Shown: piece after piece, positions 1 through 10,984 of the stretch
Layout of the letters: each line of letters starts with the position of its first letter
How positions within the stretch are numbered: position 1 is the first letter of the stretch
Source: Synaphobranchus kaupii
Taxonomy: Eukaryota; Chordata; Actinopteri; Anguilliformes; Synaphobranchidae
Assembly: GCA_029718625.1 (NCBI GenBank)
Contig: CM056383.1
Span: 23,041,930-23,105,929, forward strand
Direction of reading: 5' to 3'
Length of the DNA: 64,000 nt
The notes under the pieces: model-generated
Databases searched by the model: none
Told to the model about the DNA's origin: nothing
What the model saw: only the letters and a program-made list of their open reading frames with translations
Program-made: the position numbers and the translations under genes

Positions 1-631
1 CGGTTTGACTCATTTTAGTGCCGTCTTAAAATTAATTACATTTCTAAACGCATTCAGATTATTGCCTGATCCTTCTTAACCAATCTCAAGTTCGTTATCG
101 TGTCATTTCTTAATCATTATAGGCTACATATAGGTTTTGATTATTCAGCAAATTAATTGTTTGATTGTTAGGCTACTCAAGCTAATATACCCCACTTTTT
201 CCAGCGCACCAGCTATCAATATAGGCATAGGCCTATAATAAGTCAGTGCTACACATTTTATGACACAAAGAGAAATGCTAGCACAGAAAAACTTGCTCTA
301 TTCAGTTAATTGCTTGATTGGTAATTAAGAACTATACATTAACTATAAGTGGCTACGCCACTGGATAATAATGTAGTTGACATGGTTCCTTACTGGGGCA
401 TTAAATGAGACAGAAGATGTCAATGATACCGGAGGTCACGGAGTTGGAACATTTGTCCACTCTGTAACCACATAAAGCACTCAAGTAGCCTACTGTTTGG
501 TTTATTTTGCCAAAGCTTTGCATAGTAGAGTCTTAACTTGCATTGTAGATGCAGCGACGAACTGTGTTTACTGATTTTCCGAAATATTCCTAAGCCCATG
601 TGGTTATATTTATTGCAGAAGCATGTTGGTT
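1..631. other. No recognised feature
   Basis: AT-rich sequence without a long reading frame or a repeat that I recognise. It ends where a Tc1-like fragment begins. Confidence 0.4.
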
Positions 632-1204
632 TTTAATGCAGCGCCATCTGAGGGATCAAAGGTGATGGGCATTCAATATTGGTTTTCAGCCTTGCCCTTT
701 ACGCATGGAGATTTCTCCAGATTCTGAATCTTTTAATAATATTATGGACTATAGATGGTGAAATCCCTAAATTCTTTGCAATCATGCATTGAGAAACGTT
801 GTTCTTAAACTGTTGGACTATTCGCTCACGCAGTTTTTTTTCGCAAAGTGGCGAACCTTAACCCATCCTTGCTTGTAAACAGCCTTTGTGGATTCTCCTT
901 TTATACCCAGTCATGATAGCATCATCTGTTTCCTATTCACCTGTTTACCTGTGGGATGTTCCAAACACATGTTTTTTGAACATTCCACAACCTTCCCAAT
1001 TCCCAGTCTTATGTTTTGGAAGGTGTTGCAGGCATCACATTCGGAATTAGTGTATATTTACAAAAATCTATAAAGTTGATAAGGTAAAACATTAAATATC
1101 TTTTCGTTGTACTGTTTTTAATTAATTCTATGTAAAAGAAATTCTACAAATCACTGCTTTCTGCATTTTACATACTGTCCCAACATTTTTGGAATTGGGG
1201 TTTG
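632..1204 (-). mobile_element. Tc1-like transposon fragment, 5' half
   Basis: Read on the minus strand, this starts with a Tc1-type end at the 1,204 side (CAAACCCCAATTCCAAAAAT, next to TA at 1,205-1,206). A leader of about 340 bp follows, then a transposase start at 866. The translated part reads like a Tc1 helix-turn-helix: KKLRERIVQQF, then a second helix containing GISPSIVHNIIKRF, then a QG.KPILNA linker. Several stops interrupt it (second codon after MG, and twice in the linker). The 3' half, including the whole DDE domain, is missing. The superfamily call rests on the HTH and the TA-flanked end. The exact family is not identified. Confidence 0.55.
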
Positions 1205-1206
1205 TA

Positions 1207-1913
1207 GTTTTGGCAGTGAAATTTGTCAGCTACTATAGTCAGGAAGATAAGAAAGAGAAGTCCAACAGACAAACAAATCTAAATGCCTTCTTTAAACGCA
1301 GAAGTGGATCTCAGTTGAGAAAACGGAACAGCAGAAAATGTTGCCAAAGGTTGCTGCTAAAAAAGCAGTAGGCTATAGGGCAGGAGAGACGGAATGGACT
1401 GTCAAGCCCCGGTGATGATTGTACACTATGCATGGCTCAGGTGTGTGAGGGTATGTTTAGTAAATCTTTTTGATTTTGAAAACTGCTTATTACGGGTAAG
1501 AAATTGGTTGTAGCTTTGTTACATTTTCATGCTGCCCACATTATAGAAATCTTGGGTAAATGCGTTTTTCGCCCTCTTGGTTTTGTAAGATATTAGGGGA
1601 TATTGACCCCTGTAGCTTTTTAGTGAGGAAAGCGATCAATGCAGTAACATGGGGATTTTTTAAAGAAGATGATTATTAATTAAGTTAGTAGGGTATGGTT
1701 AAATTTTGTGTAGTTTTTAGCTGTAGCTATACCAGTGATTGAGTCTAGAAATCTGTACATTAATAACATAGCATATTGCAGGCCTACATAGCTTAGCCTA
1801 ATACATTCTGAGCCGCCGCTCCAAAGCATTACAAAATTACAGAGAAGCCATGCAAATGTTTTATTAGCCTACATACTGAAGAAGGAATGAATCCCATCTG
1901 AAAAGGGATATAG
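1207..1913. other. No recognised feature
   Basis: Non-coding AT-rich stretch between a Tc1 fragment and a solo LTR. No motif or repeat recognised. Confidence 0.35.
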
Positions 1914-2621
1914 TGTCATGGTTTGCGCCTGCCTTTCCTTAGCAATCTATCGGATTTTCTGTGTTCCACACCGGGGTTTCCTTTCTTTCCGGCTTTTAGT
2001 GAGTACACCTGTTTCAGATTTCCTGCTTCTATTTAAGCCCAGGATTTCCTTCTTCCGGTGCTTGGTTGTTATTCGCTCATTTTGACACTAAGCCAGTTAG
2101 GTATAGGTAGGCACTCTAAGGAGACCTCTTTCCTCCATCGCCCTGCTTTGGAGTTATGAGGGACTTGCCTTTTTGTGCTTTAGACACATAGAGGATACAC
2201 GTCTTCCTTTGCATTTTCTGTCCCTTGCTCCTGCTACTGTTCTAGTCTCTAGTCTCTAGACTCTTTCTTTTCCGTTTCTCTGTACCTCTCTTTATTTCTT
2301 TGTTTTCTCTCTATCGACAGTGATTTTCCTTTATTTTTATTTTCTCAAGCCAACGAGCCTCGTTTGGCCGATTATTTTCAGGTCGCTATTATTTCTCCCT
2401 TTTTCAGTATTGCTCTGTATTGCTCTCCGGCTTTGAGAGTAGGAGCTGTTTTTTCTTTCTCTGTTTTTCTCCCTTATTTGCGGATTCTGTCCGCTTCATT
2501 GGTGTTCTTAGTTGAACATTTAAAGAATCCCTTTAGTCGCATCTGGTCCTCCGAACCATTCGCCTCCCCCTTACATATAGTCTACACATAATTTTATCTA
2601 TTATAATACTGTACAATGACA
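1914..2621 (+). repeat. Probable solo LTR of a retrotransposon
   Basis: A ~708-bp block begins TGTCATGG and ends AATGACA, giving the perfect 6-bp terminal inverted repeat TGTCAT/ATGACA expected of LTRs. The interior is pyrimidine-rich, with phrases such as TTTAAGCCCAGGATTTCC that are typical of fish Ty3/Gypsy LTRs. No internal gag-pol sequence, primer-binding site or polypurine tract lies beside it, so it looks like a solo LTR left by recombination. The flanking bases (TATAG versus TAACT) do not form a clean duplication, so the exact borders are uncertain. Confidence 0.5.
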
Positions 2622-3375
2622 TAACTTTACTTTTTTTAAATACCCCTTAATGTTATTCTCCCTTCAAAAAAAAAAATATTGTAGGGGAGAACATACACTG
2701 CTAACAGATAAGAGCCTTTTCTCCAGGATATTATTTGGGAATGGGAATATTTTGGAGCAACAGCAGGTGTGTTGATAGGATTCATACCTCTTTGTATCAA
2801 AAATACCTCATACCTCATGTTTTTTCAGGGGTGTGTGTGTGCGTTTGTTTAATTATTATTTATTTATTTTTTTTGCTTAAGGCCACAGCACCTTTTGGGT
2901 ACACCGGGGTGCAAATCAATCCTTGCAAATTTTAAACTTCTTTCATAATGAATCAGTTCTCAGCAGCAACTGTGGAGGAAGGTAAAGCTGCTTGAGGGAA
3001 GCTTGACACAACGGCAGACCTGTCAGTATGGATAATGGCTGTGAGGCATAGATGGAGAAGCCAAAACAGGCAGAGGGACAGGGGGGAGAGGACAGGGCAA
3101 AGCACTGTAGCAATCGCATATCGACAAATTGGTCGCTTGGCTAGTCTATAGCCCATGGCACATAAACAGCATTTCCATGATCTGGCCACCTAGATCAACC
3201 TAAAAACAAGAGTAAGTACATGTCCAAAGCCTCATGCCAAAGACTCAGACGTATGGCTTGTTTGCTTGCTCATATAATCCCTCCTTGGTATTAGCATAAT
3301 ACTCCTATGCAAAGAAGACTGCTAACATCCATATTTTGATAACTGTCATAACCCTCATATGTGACCAATACTGCA
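2622..3375. other. No recognised feature
   Basis: Contains a short (GT)n run near 2,832 and T-rich tracts. No gene or repeat recognised. Confidence 0.35.
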
Positions 3376-4060
3376 CTGGGAGGCACCCTTGGTCATCCAT
3401 CAACATCAGAGTACACACAAATTAAATAGTTGACAAAAGGTTGTTAAACTTCATAAATCAGGCTATGGCTATAGAAAAATAACGTAAAGTCTGAAACTAA
3501 CTATTTCCACCATTAGAGGAATAATTCATAAGTTTAAAGCAAATGGAGCTGTGTTGAACCTGCCTGGAAGATGGCGCAAGTGTTGGTGCCATTTCTATAC
3601 CAACAAGCTATTTAGAAAGCTTGTCAGAAGAAAGCCTCCACTGTGATCATACCACAAATATAAGCACCTGGAGTTTGCTAAATGTTCCTGGAATTTAGAC
3701 TGGAACCAGGTGCTATAGTCAGATGAGATGAGTTATGCAAATAAAAATAAATAAACCCTTATCCACTGTGAAGTGTGGTGGTGGATCTATGACATTGTAG
3801 GCTGTTTTTCCTCCAAACACCCTGGGAACCTTGTTAGGATACGTGGCATCATGGACTCCGTCAATACCAGGAGATACCAAAATCTGGCTGCCTTTGCCAT
3901 AAGGCTAAAAGTGGGTAATGGTTTGATCTTCCAACAGCACAATGACCCAAAGCATACCTCAAATTATACACAAAAAAATGTTCGCTAACCACAGAATATG
4001 TATCAACAAATCAATATTTTGCAATAGCCATCCCAGTCCCCTGACCCTCATTGAAAATCC
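3376..4060 (+). pseudogene. Decayed Tc1-like transposase, copy 1
   Basis: Fragments of a Tc1-like transposase run in order. First is an HTH-like part ending in 'INKFKANGAVLNLPGR'-type sequence near 3,530-3,570. Next is a VRRKPPL/LEFAK segment, a WSDE-like 'QVL.SDE' near 3,710-3,730, and then VKCGGGS-like sequence that becomes an open frame at 3,773-3,988 with FQQHNDPKHTS. In Tc1 proteins the corresponding motif is QQDNDPKH, so the second catalytic Asp is replaced by His. About 40 residues between SDE and the GGGS motif are missing, and the C-terminus stops after a 'PLTLIENP'-like stretch at ~4,055. A second copy at 11.28/21.48 kb shares the deletion and the His, so this is an inactive amplified lineage. 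This copy lacks the 10-kb insertion seen in the other. Confidence 0.75.
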
Positions 4061-4170
4061 ATTCACAAAATCATAATATTTCGATTTTTCTTTCTGACAG
4101 GACCATTTCAATTAAGGAGCTAAGAATTCATGAAAGACAAATATATGGGTTTAATTCTTTCTTAGCTCCT

Positions 4171-4836
4171 TACAGTACTGTATATGCCAAGCAAAATAAG
4201 TATTTGCATATAAAAGATGGCAGATTCTTATCAATCATATATGAGTCGGTTACTCAGTATAACCCATATGTATAACCCATATGTTCACAGGCAAATACTA
4301 TTTAGCATTCGGTTTTCCTGTGGGGGTAAAGTACATCTCAAGCAAACAATTACATTTTTATCTAAGCCTCAAAAACAGATGATTGGTAAAGCCCATAAAG
4401 ATGGCTCGACATAGCATAGTTTGATGTCAACCAAAAACTATTGAAAGGAATTTCTCTCACTAAGGAAATTCATAAAATAAACAAAAGGGCACCACATTAG
4501 TGAATGTTTGTTCCAGATATGTATCTAAAAGTAGGTACAGAAAACCCATTAGGTATTTGTGCCAGCACATTACACCTTAAAAAAATCTGACACTGAACTT
4601 TCAAAACAAATATTCCTCAGCTAAAAATAAGAACATGAATCATAAGAAGCTAACCCAAGATGACTCATTATTATTTTCATAATCTACATACAGCCATTTG
4701 CACTAGATAAGAAGGCTTTCACATGACTCTGGCAATTACTGAAAATGCCTGTGCGACTAACCAAAATATTGATTGATAAGAATCTGGCATCTTTTATATG
4801 CAAATACTTATTTTGCTTGGCATATACAGTACATTG
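4171..4836. mobile_element. Non-autonomous DNA element with 63-bp inverted repeats
   Basis: Positions 4,175-4,237 and 4,770-4,832 are inverted copies matching at 62 of 63 positions (outer ends GTACTGTATATGCC / GGCATATACAGTAC). The ~530 bp between them has no transposase. Just upstream, AAGGAGCTAAG (4,115) and CTTAGCTCCTT (4,161) form a second, shorter inverted pair. It looks like a recently formed MITE. No target duplication could be fixed. Confidence 0.6.
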
Positions 4837-5429
4837 TGTATTACATAGCTTACATATGATACACAATCCATTCATGGATAAGAATCAGAATTTTAAAAAT
4901 GTTTCTTTTAAAATAATAATAATGCAAAAGACCTCCCTTCCTCCACCATCTCACCCCAGTTCCCCAAATGGGCTCAAGCCCTGACCAGTGACCACCACCC
5001 TCAACCCCAAAAAAAGACTGAAATGGGTAGATGCACTATAAACCTGTTTTCTGAAGAATTTTCCATGACTTGAAATGTAGTTAATGGTGCCCCTGAGGAA
5101 ACCAGTCCGAATAAGTAATCTCCAAAAAAGAAATCATCAGGAAACTTCAATGTTTTTACAATAAAACACAGCAGGCTGCAAAACAAATTAAAGGGTACGC
5201 ATACCCAATCAAGTAAATAAGCAATGCAATTTTCAAATATTTACCACAATAAATAAATAAATAAAATAACTAAACTAATGGGCACACAGCCTTCGTATGC
5301 ATCAGAACAGTTTTGCTAGTTTCCCTTGTGTGCATCCCTTGATACCTTTAAAGACCACCCATAGAGGGCAGTATTGCTTATAGTTCTAATGAGAGATAAT
5401 GCAATATTTGAAAACCACTGTATTATATA
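4837..5429. other. No recognised feature
   Basis: Non-coding. Short (AAAT)n-like tract near 5,252-5,270. Nothing else recognised. Confidence 0.35.
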
Positions 5430-5431
5430 TA

Positions 5432-6962
5432 CACTACTCACAAAAAGTTAGGGATATTTGGCTTTCGGGTGAAATTTATGGAAAATGTAAGTTCACGCTA
5501 CAGTGATATTATACGTATCATGAAAGTAGGGCATTTAAGTAGAAGCATGCAATGGTGATTTCCTCATCTCAAACAATTTATTGAAACAAAAGCCAACAAC
5601 AGTGGTGGGTATACCACAACAAAAATGTCAATGTCTCAATAACTTGTCATGTGCCCTTGAGCATCAATTACAGCTTGACAACGACGTCTCATGCTGTTCA
5701 CAAGTCGACTTATTGTCTGCTGAGGCATGGCATCCCACTCTTCTTGAAGGGCGGCCCTCAGGTCATTGAGGTTCTGGGGTACAGAGTTACGAGCCTCTAC
5801 ACGGTGAGTCAGCTGATCCCATAGGTTTTCTATGGGATTCAGGTCTGGAGAAAGTGCAGGCCACTCCATTTGAGGTACCCCAGTCTCCAGCAGCCTTTCC
5901 CTAATGATGCGACCTCGATGAGCTGGAGCATTGTCGTCCATGAAGATGAAATTAGGCCTGTGTTGTTCATGCAGGGGCACAATGACTGGATTAATGATGT
6001 TATTCAGGTAGTATGGGCTTGTCACTGTACCATTCACAAAGTGTAGGGCAGTTCTGTATTGACTAGACACACCTGCCCACACTGTAACACCGCCACCACC
6101 AAAGGGTCGTCTGGTGACAACAGTGGCTGATGCATAGCGCTCTCCTTGACGTCTCCAACATCGTTGGCGGCCATCATTTCTGCTCAACGTGAATCGACTT
6201 TCATCAGAGAACAGCACTGAGGCCCACTGGTCCCTCGTCCAGCGTAAATGCTCCCTGGCCCATGCAAGACGATGACGCCTGTGCCTGGTGGTGTGGTCAG
6301 GTACCCTTGCAGGTCGTCTAGCACGCAGACCACGCTGATGTAAACGGTTTCGAATGGTCTGACGTGACACTTGGGTGCCTCTCACCTCCCTTAAATGTGC
6401 CTGGAGTTGAGTGGCATTCATCATCCAGTTCCGCAGGGCACTGTTCACAATGAAGCGGTCATCAGTGTGGGATGTGGCCAAAGGACGTCCACTTCTATGC
6501 CTTTCTGTGACTCTTCCAGTCTCTCTGTATCTCTGTTGCAACCTGCTGATGACACTCTGTGACACTCTAAGCTCAGTGGCCACTTCCCTCTGAGAACATC
6601 CTGTTTGAAGCCTCGCAATGACGAGGTACTGTTGATCAATTGTTAGGTGTCGTCTTGGTCTCATGATGTCAAAATGTGAACAGCATGATGAAGAGGACTG
6701 TTTAAATACCAATTCTAATTGAACCAGGAAATGTATTGGTCGATTCATGGATCAAACATCTGTTGTGAATTTTGCCGTTCAGCTCCTTGTTAGAGAACAG
6801 CAAGTTGTGCAAAAAGTACTGAAACATTGAATAGTTGGACATGTGCATTCAAAAGTTTAGAGAAGGTCAAATTAATTTCACCTGTAAAGGTTATAGCGCA
6901 TTTTAGGTTCATCCTGAAATTTCACCCGAAAGCCGAATATCCCTAACTTTTTGTGAGTAGTG
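5432..6962 (-). mobile_element. Complete Tc1/mariner-type transposon (1,531 bp)
   Basis: The element begins CACTACTCACAAAAAGTTAG and ends in its inverted complement. The terminal ~46 bp differ at one position (near 5,459 versus 6,935). It is flanked by TA at 5,430-5,431 and TA at 6,963-6,964, the target duplication of Tc1/mariner elements. It encodes an uninterrupted transposase on the minus strand. Near-identical ends, intact target duplications and an open transposase suggest a young insertion, possibly still mobile or mobilisable. Confidence 0.93.
5636..6664 (-). CDS. Tc1-like DD34E transposase, uninterrupted
   Basis: A 342-residue cut-and-paste transposase. I chose the Met at 6,664 ([10 protein letters not shown]). 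A start 28 codons upstream is in frame, but ~340 residues is normal for the family and the sequence before MRPRR is non-conserved. Residues ~8-50 form the first HTH ([20 protein letters not shown]). A GRPL AT-hook-like linker at ~59-62 and a second DNA-binding helix at ~82-115 follow. The catalytic triad is complete: D154 in LFSDESRF, D244 in FMDDNAPAH and E279 in [10 protein letters not shown], with exactly 34 residues between the second D and the E. A GGGGV motif at ~189-193 is the usual Gly-rich box. There is no stop or frameshift. It would bind the terminal repeats of its own element and excise at TA. Whether it is expressed cannot be seen. Confidence 0.93.
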   Translation of the reverse strand: MRPRRHLTIDQQYLVIARLQTGCSQREVATELRVSQSVISRLQQRYRETGRVTERHRSGRPLATSHTDDRFIVNSALRNWMMNATQLQAHLREVRGTQVSRQTIRNRLHQRGLRARRPARVPDHTTRHRRHRLAWAREHLRWTRDQWASVLFSDESRFTLSRNDGRQRCWRRQGERYASATVVTRRPFGGGGVTVWAGVSSQYRTALHFVNGTVTSPYYLNNIINPVIVPLHEQHRPNFIFMDDNAPAHRGRIIRERLLETGVPQMEWPALSPDLNPIENLWDQLTHRVEARNSVPQNLNDLRAALQEEWDAMPQQTISRLVNSMRRRCQAVIDAQGHMTSY

Positions 6963-7594
6963 TATATACAGTCAAGCCGGAAAGTCTGCACACCCCTTTC
7001 ACCTTCTCTACGTTTTATTACGTTACAGACATATTCTACAATAGATTGAGTTCATTTTTTGTCTCAAAATTCTACACAAAATAGCCCATAATGACAAAGT
7101 GAAAACAGGTTTTTAGAAAATATGCAATTTTATTTTACTGACAAAAATAGGTTATTTAGGGGTTACATATCTGTACACACCCTTAGCCTAATACTTGGTT
7201 GCTGCACCTTTGGCAGCGATTACAGCTTCAAGGCGTCTTGGGAAAGAAGCTACGAGCTTGGCACACTTGTTTCTGGACATTTTTGCCCATTCCTCTTGGC
7301 ATATCCTTGCAAGCTCCGTCAGGTTGGATGGGGAGCGTCGGTACACAGCCATTTTCAGCTCTTTCCACAGATGTTCAATTGGATTCAATTGGATTTGTGC
7401 TAATTTATTAAAAATCAAAATGTAAAATATCATATGTACACAAGTGTGCACACCCTTTGATATGACACCCAAAAATGAGCTGAGGTGCATTTTGTTTCCA
7501 CTGATACTGCTTGAGATGTTTCTACAACTTAATTGGAGTCCACCTGTGATAAATTCAATTGATTGGACATGATTGGGGATTGCCAACACCTGCC

Positions 7595-7600
7595 TATATA
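7595..7600 (+). promoter_or_regulatory. Candidate TATA box of the Tc1 transposase
   Basis: TATATA in the context TGCCTATATAAGGTCC, about 45 bp upstream of the transposase ATG at 7,644. This position is typical for Tc1 leaders. Confidence 0.4.
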
Positions 7601-7643
7601 AGGTCCCACAGTTGACAGTGCATGTCAGAGCAAACTCCAAGCC

Positions 7644-8662
7644 ATGGGGTCAAAGGAATTATCTGCAGACCTCAGAAACAGGATTGTGTCAAGGCATAGA
7701 TCTGGAGAAGGGTACGGAAAAATCTCTGCAGCTTTACAGGTCCCAAAGAGCACAGTGGCCACCATCATTCGTAAATGGAAGAAGTTTGGAACCACCAAGA
7801 ATCTTCCTAGACCTGGCCGCCCGGCCAAACTGAGCAATCGGGGAAGACGGGCCTTGGCCAGGGAGGTGAGCAGGAACCCGAGGGTCACTCTGACAGAGCT
7901 CCAGCGTATCCTTGTGGAGATGGGAGAACCTTTCAGAAGATCAACCATCCAGGCAGCACTCCACCAATCAGGTCTTTATGGTAAAGTGGCCAGACGGAAG
8001 CCCCTCCTTAGTAAAAAAAACATCACAGCCCGCTTGGAGTTTGCCAAAAGGCACCTAGAGGACTCTCAAACCATGAGAATCAAGATTCTCTGGTCTGATG
8101 AAACCAAAATTGAACTTTTTGGCCTGAATACCAAGCGTCATGTCTGGAGGAAACCAGGCACCGCTCATCACCTGGCTAATACCATCCCTACAGTGAAGCA
8201 TGGCGGTGGTAGCATCATGACGTGGGGATGTTTTTCAGCAGCGGGAACGGGGCGACTAGTCCTGATAGAGGGAAAGATGAATGCAGCTAAGTACACGAGA
8301 TCCTTGAAGAAAACCTGCTCCAGAGCGCTCTGGACCTCAGACTGGGGCGAAGGTTTACCTTCCAACATGACAACGACCCGAAGCACACAGCCAAGAGAAC
8401 AAAGGAGTGGCTTCGGAGAAAGTCTGTGCATGTCCTTGAGTGGCCCAGCCAGAGCCCAGACCTGAATCCAATTGAACATCTGTGGAAAGAGCTGAAAATG
8501 GCTGTGTACCGACGCTCCCCATCCAACCTGACGGAGCTTGCAAGGATATGCCAAGAGGAATGGGCAAAAATGTCCAGAAACAAGTGTGCCAAGCTCGTAG
8601 CTTCTTTCCCAAGACGCCTTGAAGCTGTAATTGCTGCCAAAGGTGCAGCAACCAAGTATTAG
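7644..8662 (+). pseudogene. Tc1-like transposase, frameshifted
   Basis: Starts MGSKELSADLRNRIV, with an HTH (GYGKISAALQVPKSTVATII), a GRPAKL linker and the second helical region. The first catalytic D is in ILWSDETKIE and the Gly-rich box reads KHGGGSIMTWG. A frameshift at about 8,290-8,305 (near the AKY motif) moves the frame. The continuing part, in the other frame, contains [10 protein letters not shown] (second D kept) and [10 protein letters not shown] (E kept), and ends ...AAKGAATKY at 8,662. Intact members of such families are about 340 residues. One indel therefore explains the inactivation. The last ~65 codons are duplicated in inverted orientation at 7,188-7,387. Confidence 0.9.
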
Positions 8663-8881
8663 GCTAAGGGTGTGTACAGATATGTAACCCCTAAATAACC
8701 TATTTTTGTCAGTAAAATAAAATTGCATATTTTCTAAAAACCTGTTTTCACTTCATCATTATTGGCTATTGTGTGTAGATGTTTGAGGCAAAAAATGAAC
8801 TCAATCTATTGTAGTATAAGTCTGTAACGTAATAAAACGTGGAGATGGTGAAAGGGGTGTGCAGACTTTCTGGCTTGACTG

Positions 8882-8902
8882 TATATATATATATATATAT
8901 AT
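8882..8902. repeat. (TA)n microsatellite
   Basis: About ten TA repeats directly after the fold-back Tc1, at its target site. Confidence 0.9.
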
Positions 8903-9650
8903 GTCGGATGTTGCCTAATGTCTTTTGCTCTCTCTCTCACTCTGTTTCTCCCTTTCCCTGTTAGTCTCTCTCTGCCTCTACCGGTCCCACACCCTGCCGC
9001 GGGAAGCTAGCCTAAGCAACTGCCTTCAGCAGTCCACCCAACTGGACCCAGGCTAAAGGAGCCAAAATAGATTCCAACAGGGAAAGAGGCGCTTCCCCGC
9101 CCGTCAGAAGAGAGGTCCTGACCGCACTTTGCCACCTGTGGATCGTCCAGCTTCCTGTCACAGGAGACAGAGCCCCCGCACGCCGTGCAGAACTGGTAGA
9201 GACACTGTTGTGAGTCGGCTGCATTTCACTCACGCAATTGCAACATTAATGGGAAAAAGCACTGCATGTTACCCCAAGTCCAGGGAACATCTTGTCCCTT
9301 GCCAGTCTAGATACCCGGACACTGGAGAAGGAAGAGACTGAACCAGGGTGTCATAACAGCAGCGACACATAAGAGTGTCTAATGGAGATATGTCTCTGCA
9401 CCACAACGGATCATCGTGTGACATACGTCAGTGTGTCCATATATCTGCTGGCCAGCAGATCACAACGGGACTATTGAACTGGGCATGGACTAAATGTTTT
9501 AAAGATGGTTGGTGAACCATTTGGACAGTTGTTTTTGTTGTTAGCAGGTAACTGCATCTTCAATGTTCAAATGTGTAATGTGATTCCTATTTGGTGATGT
9601 AAGAATAGGTTTTTAGCAGGTGCGTGCACCTATTCTTACAAGAGAGGGAA
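8903..9650 (+). mobile_element. Probable LTR-retrotransposon interior remnant
   Basis: Non-repetitive sequence immediately upstream of a purine-rich tract and a TG-initiated LTR. The first bases (TGTCGGATGTTGCCTAATG, followed by CT-rich sequence) resemble the start of that LTR (TGTAGGATATCTAATA, followed by CT-rich sequence), so it may begin with a diverged LTR. A short Arg/Pro-rich frame (9,129-9,341) has no motif that I can assign. AAGAGAGGGAA at 9,640-9,650 fits a polypurine tract. The assignment is inferred from position. Confidence 0.35.
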
Positions 9651-10423
9651 TGTAGGATATCTAATATTTAGATATAAGTAAAGTAACCCGCCCCCCCCCC
9701 CCCTTCTCTCTATCTCTGTCGCTCTCTGTCTCTCTCTCACTCGCTCAACCCCACAAGCATCAAAGATAAGCTAGTCTTTGTCATAAATGACCCCTCTCCC
9801 CCCTCCCCCACACCTTAACCCAATCAGGACAGCGATGCTCTTCCTGTGGAGGTATTTTAAGAAGGAAGGAAGCCTTAGTCAGTTTTGGAGTTTGTTTGGA
9901 GAAGAAGTCATCCTTTTTGTTTTTGTGGTGGTAGTTCCTTTCATTCCTGTTCCTGGAGGGTAAATAATATTGGCAATTTTTGGCTTATCTCTCTCTTTAC
10001 TGGTATATTCAAATTAATGTCTGGTTTAATGTCTTCCCTTTTGTAAATTATAAGTAGTCAGCCTACATTCCTTAGTAAATGTATGATTTCAAGTCTATTA
10101 TTCTAATTGACTGTTTTCATTTAATAAAATTATTTAATCTCAAGACCTGATTTAGAACTTGTTTTGGCTTGTTAGTTGATCCACCAGGTTACTGTTCGAC
10201 TTACCTATCAAAGAATTCGGCGATTTAATTGATGATTGTCATTTTTAATAATAATTATTAAATTAAATAACGTAAAACATATTTTGAATGTAGGTTAAGT
10301 GAGGGGTTCTAGCACGCAATATCGCTTGTGTTCAGTATTCAGTGCCGAACGTTTTAACAAGGGCATTGACTGTTGGAACCGCTGGATTCAGATAATACAC
10401 ATTTTACTTAATCCTCACTTACC

Positions 10424-10428
<5 letters not shown>
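9651..10428 (+). repeat. Probable 3' LTR of a retrotransposon
   Basis: Begins TGTAGGATATC right after a purine tract and ends ACCCAACA against a (TA)n tract. The interior has a poly-C run, CT repeats, a TATTTTAAGAAGG TATA-like site near 9,852 and a TTTAATAAAATT polyadenylation-like signal near 10,120, in the order expected of U3-R-U5. No 5' partner is identified with certainty. Confidence 0.45.
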
Positions 10429-10503
<75 letters not shown>

Positions 10504-10515
10504 CATATATATATA
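10429..10515. repeat. (TA)n microsatellite
   Basis: More than 35 TA repeats, interrupted once by TTACA near 10,501. The tract borders the LTR block, so that block is bounded by (TA)n on both sides. Confidence 0.95.
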
Positions 10516-10984
10516 ACTAAATGCAAAAGTATTGGGACAGTGACAACATTTTTGTATTCCAGCACGTTGGATTTGAAATAAAACAATGAAGATGACATTA
10601 AAGTGCAGACTGTCAGATTTAATTAGGGGATATTTACAATCATATTGGGTGATCCGTGTAGGAATTACAGCCCTTTTTATACATAGTCCCCCCATTTTAG
10701 GGGAGCAAAAATAATGGGACAATTGGCTGCTCAGCTGTTTCTTGGCCAGCTGCATCATTCATTAGTGCATGCACAAGAAATTTATATTTTATTTTTTAAA
10801 AACCGTGTCACAATGTTTGGCAAAGATAGAAATAGTTGCAAATAAAACCTAATTGAAGTATATTGCCATTCATATTTTACATTTTTTAAGCACACCTGAG
10901 TCTTTTGGAAATATCATGAGGTCATTCTCAACTTCCTGTTTCACTGGGGTATAAATATGAAGTGACACAGATCAAAACCCCTTA
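10516..10984 (+). mobile_element. Tc1-like left-end fragment
   Basis: Begins AACTAAATGCAAAAGTATTGGGACAG-type sequence, a Tc1-style terminus. The stretch 'AAAGTGCAGACTGTC' and then 'ACATAGTCCCCCCATTTT' is shared with the left end of the element at 24,582, so the two families are related. A leader with GGGGTATAAATATGAAG (~10,945) follows. The sequence then stops at a MITE, and no transposase remains. Confidence 0.5.

Larger units (their letters stand above)
6969..8881 (+). mobile_element. Tc1-like transposon with 419-bp fold-back arms
   Basis: Starts CAGTCAAGCCGGAAAGTC and ends GACTTTCTGGCTTGACTG, flanked by TA at 6,967-6,968 and 8,882-8,883. The inverted repeat is not just a terminal repeat. 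Positions 6,969-7,387 are an inverted copy of 8,463-8,881, both 419 bp, so the left arm carries the last ~65 transposase codons backwards. At the inner end of the left arm CAATTGGATT is directly duplicated (7,377-7,396), a possible microhomology scar. The rest (leader, TATA box, transposase) is in normal Tc1 order. It lies 6 bp from the previous element. Confidence 0.9.

Noticed and set aside
7188..7640. 150-codon minus-strand frame ending like a Tc1 transposase
   Set aside because: Its C-terminal part is the inverted duplicate of the transposase 3' end in the fold-back arm. The rest is leader sequence.
10299..10520. 73-codon frame ending in Ile-Tyr repeats
   Set aside because: Translation of LTR sequence and the (TA)n tract.
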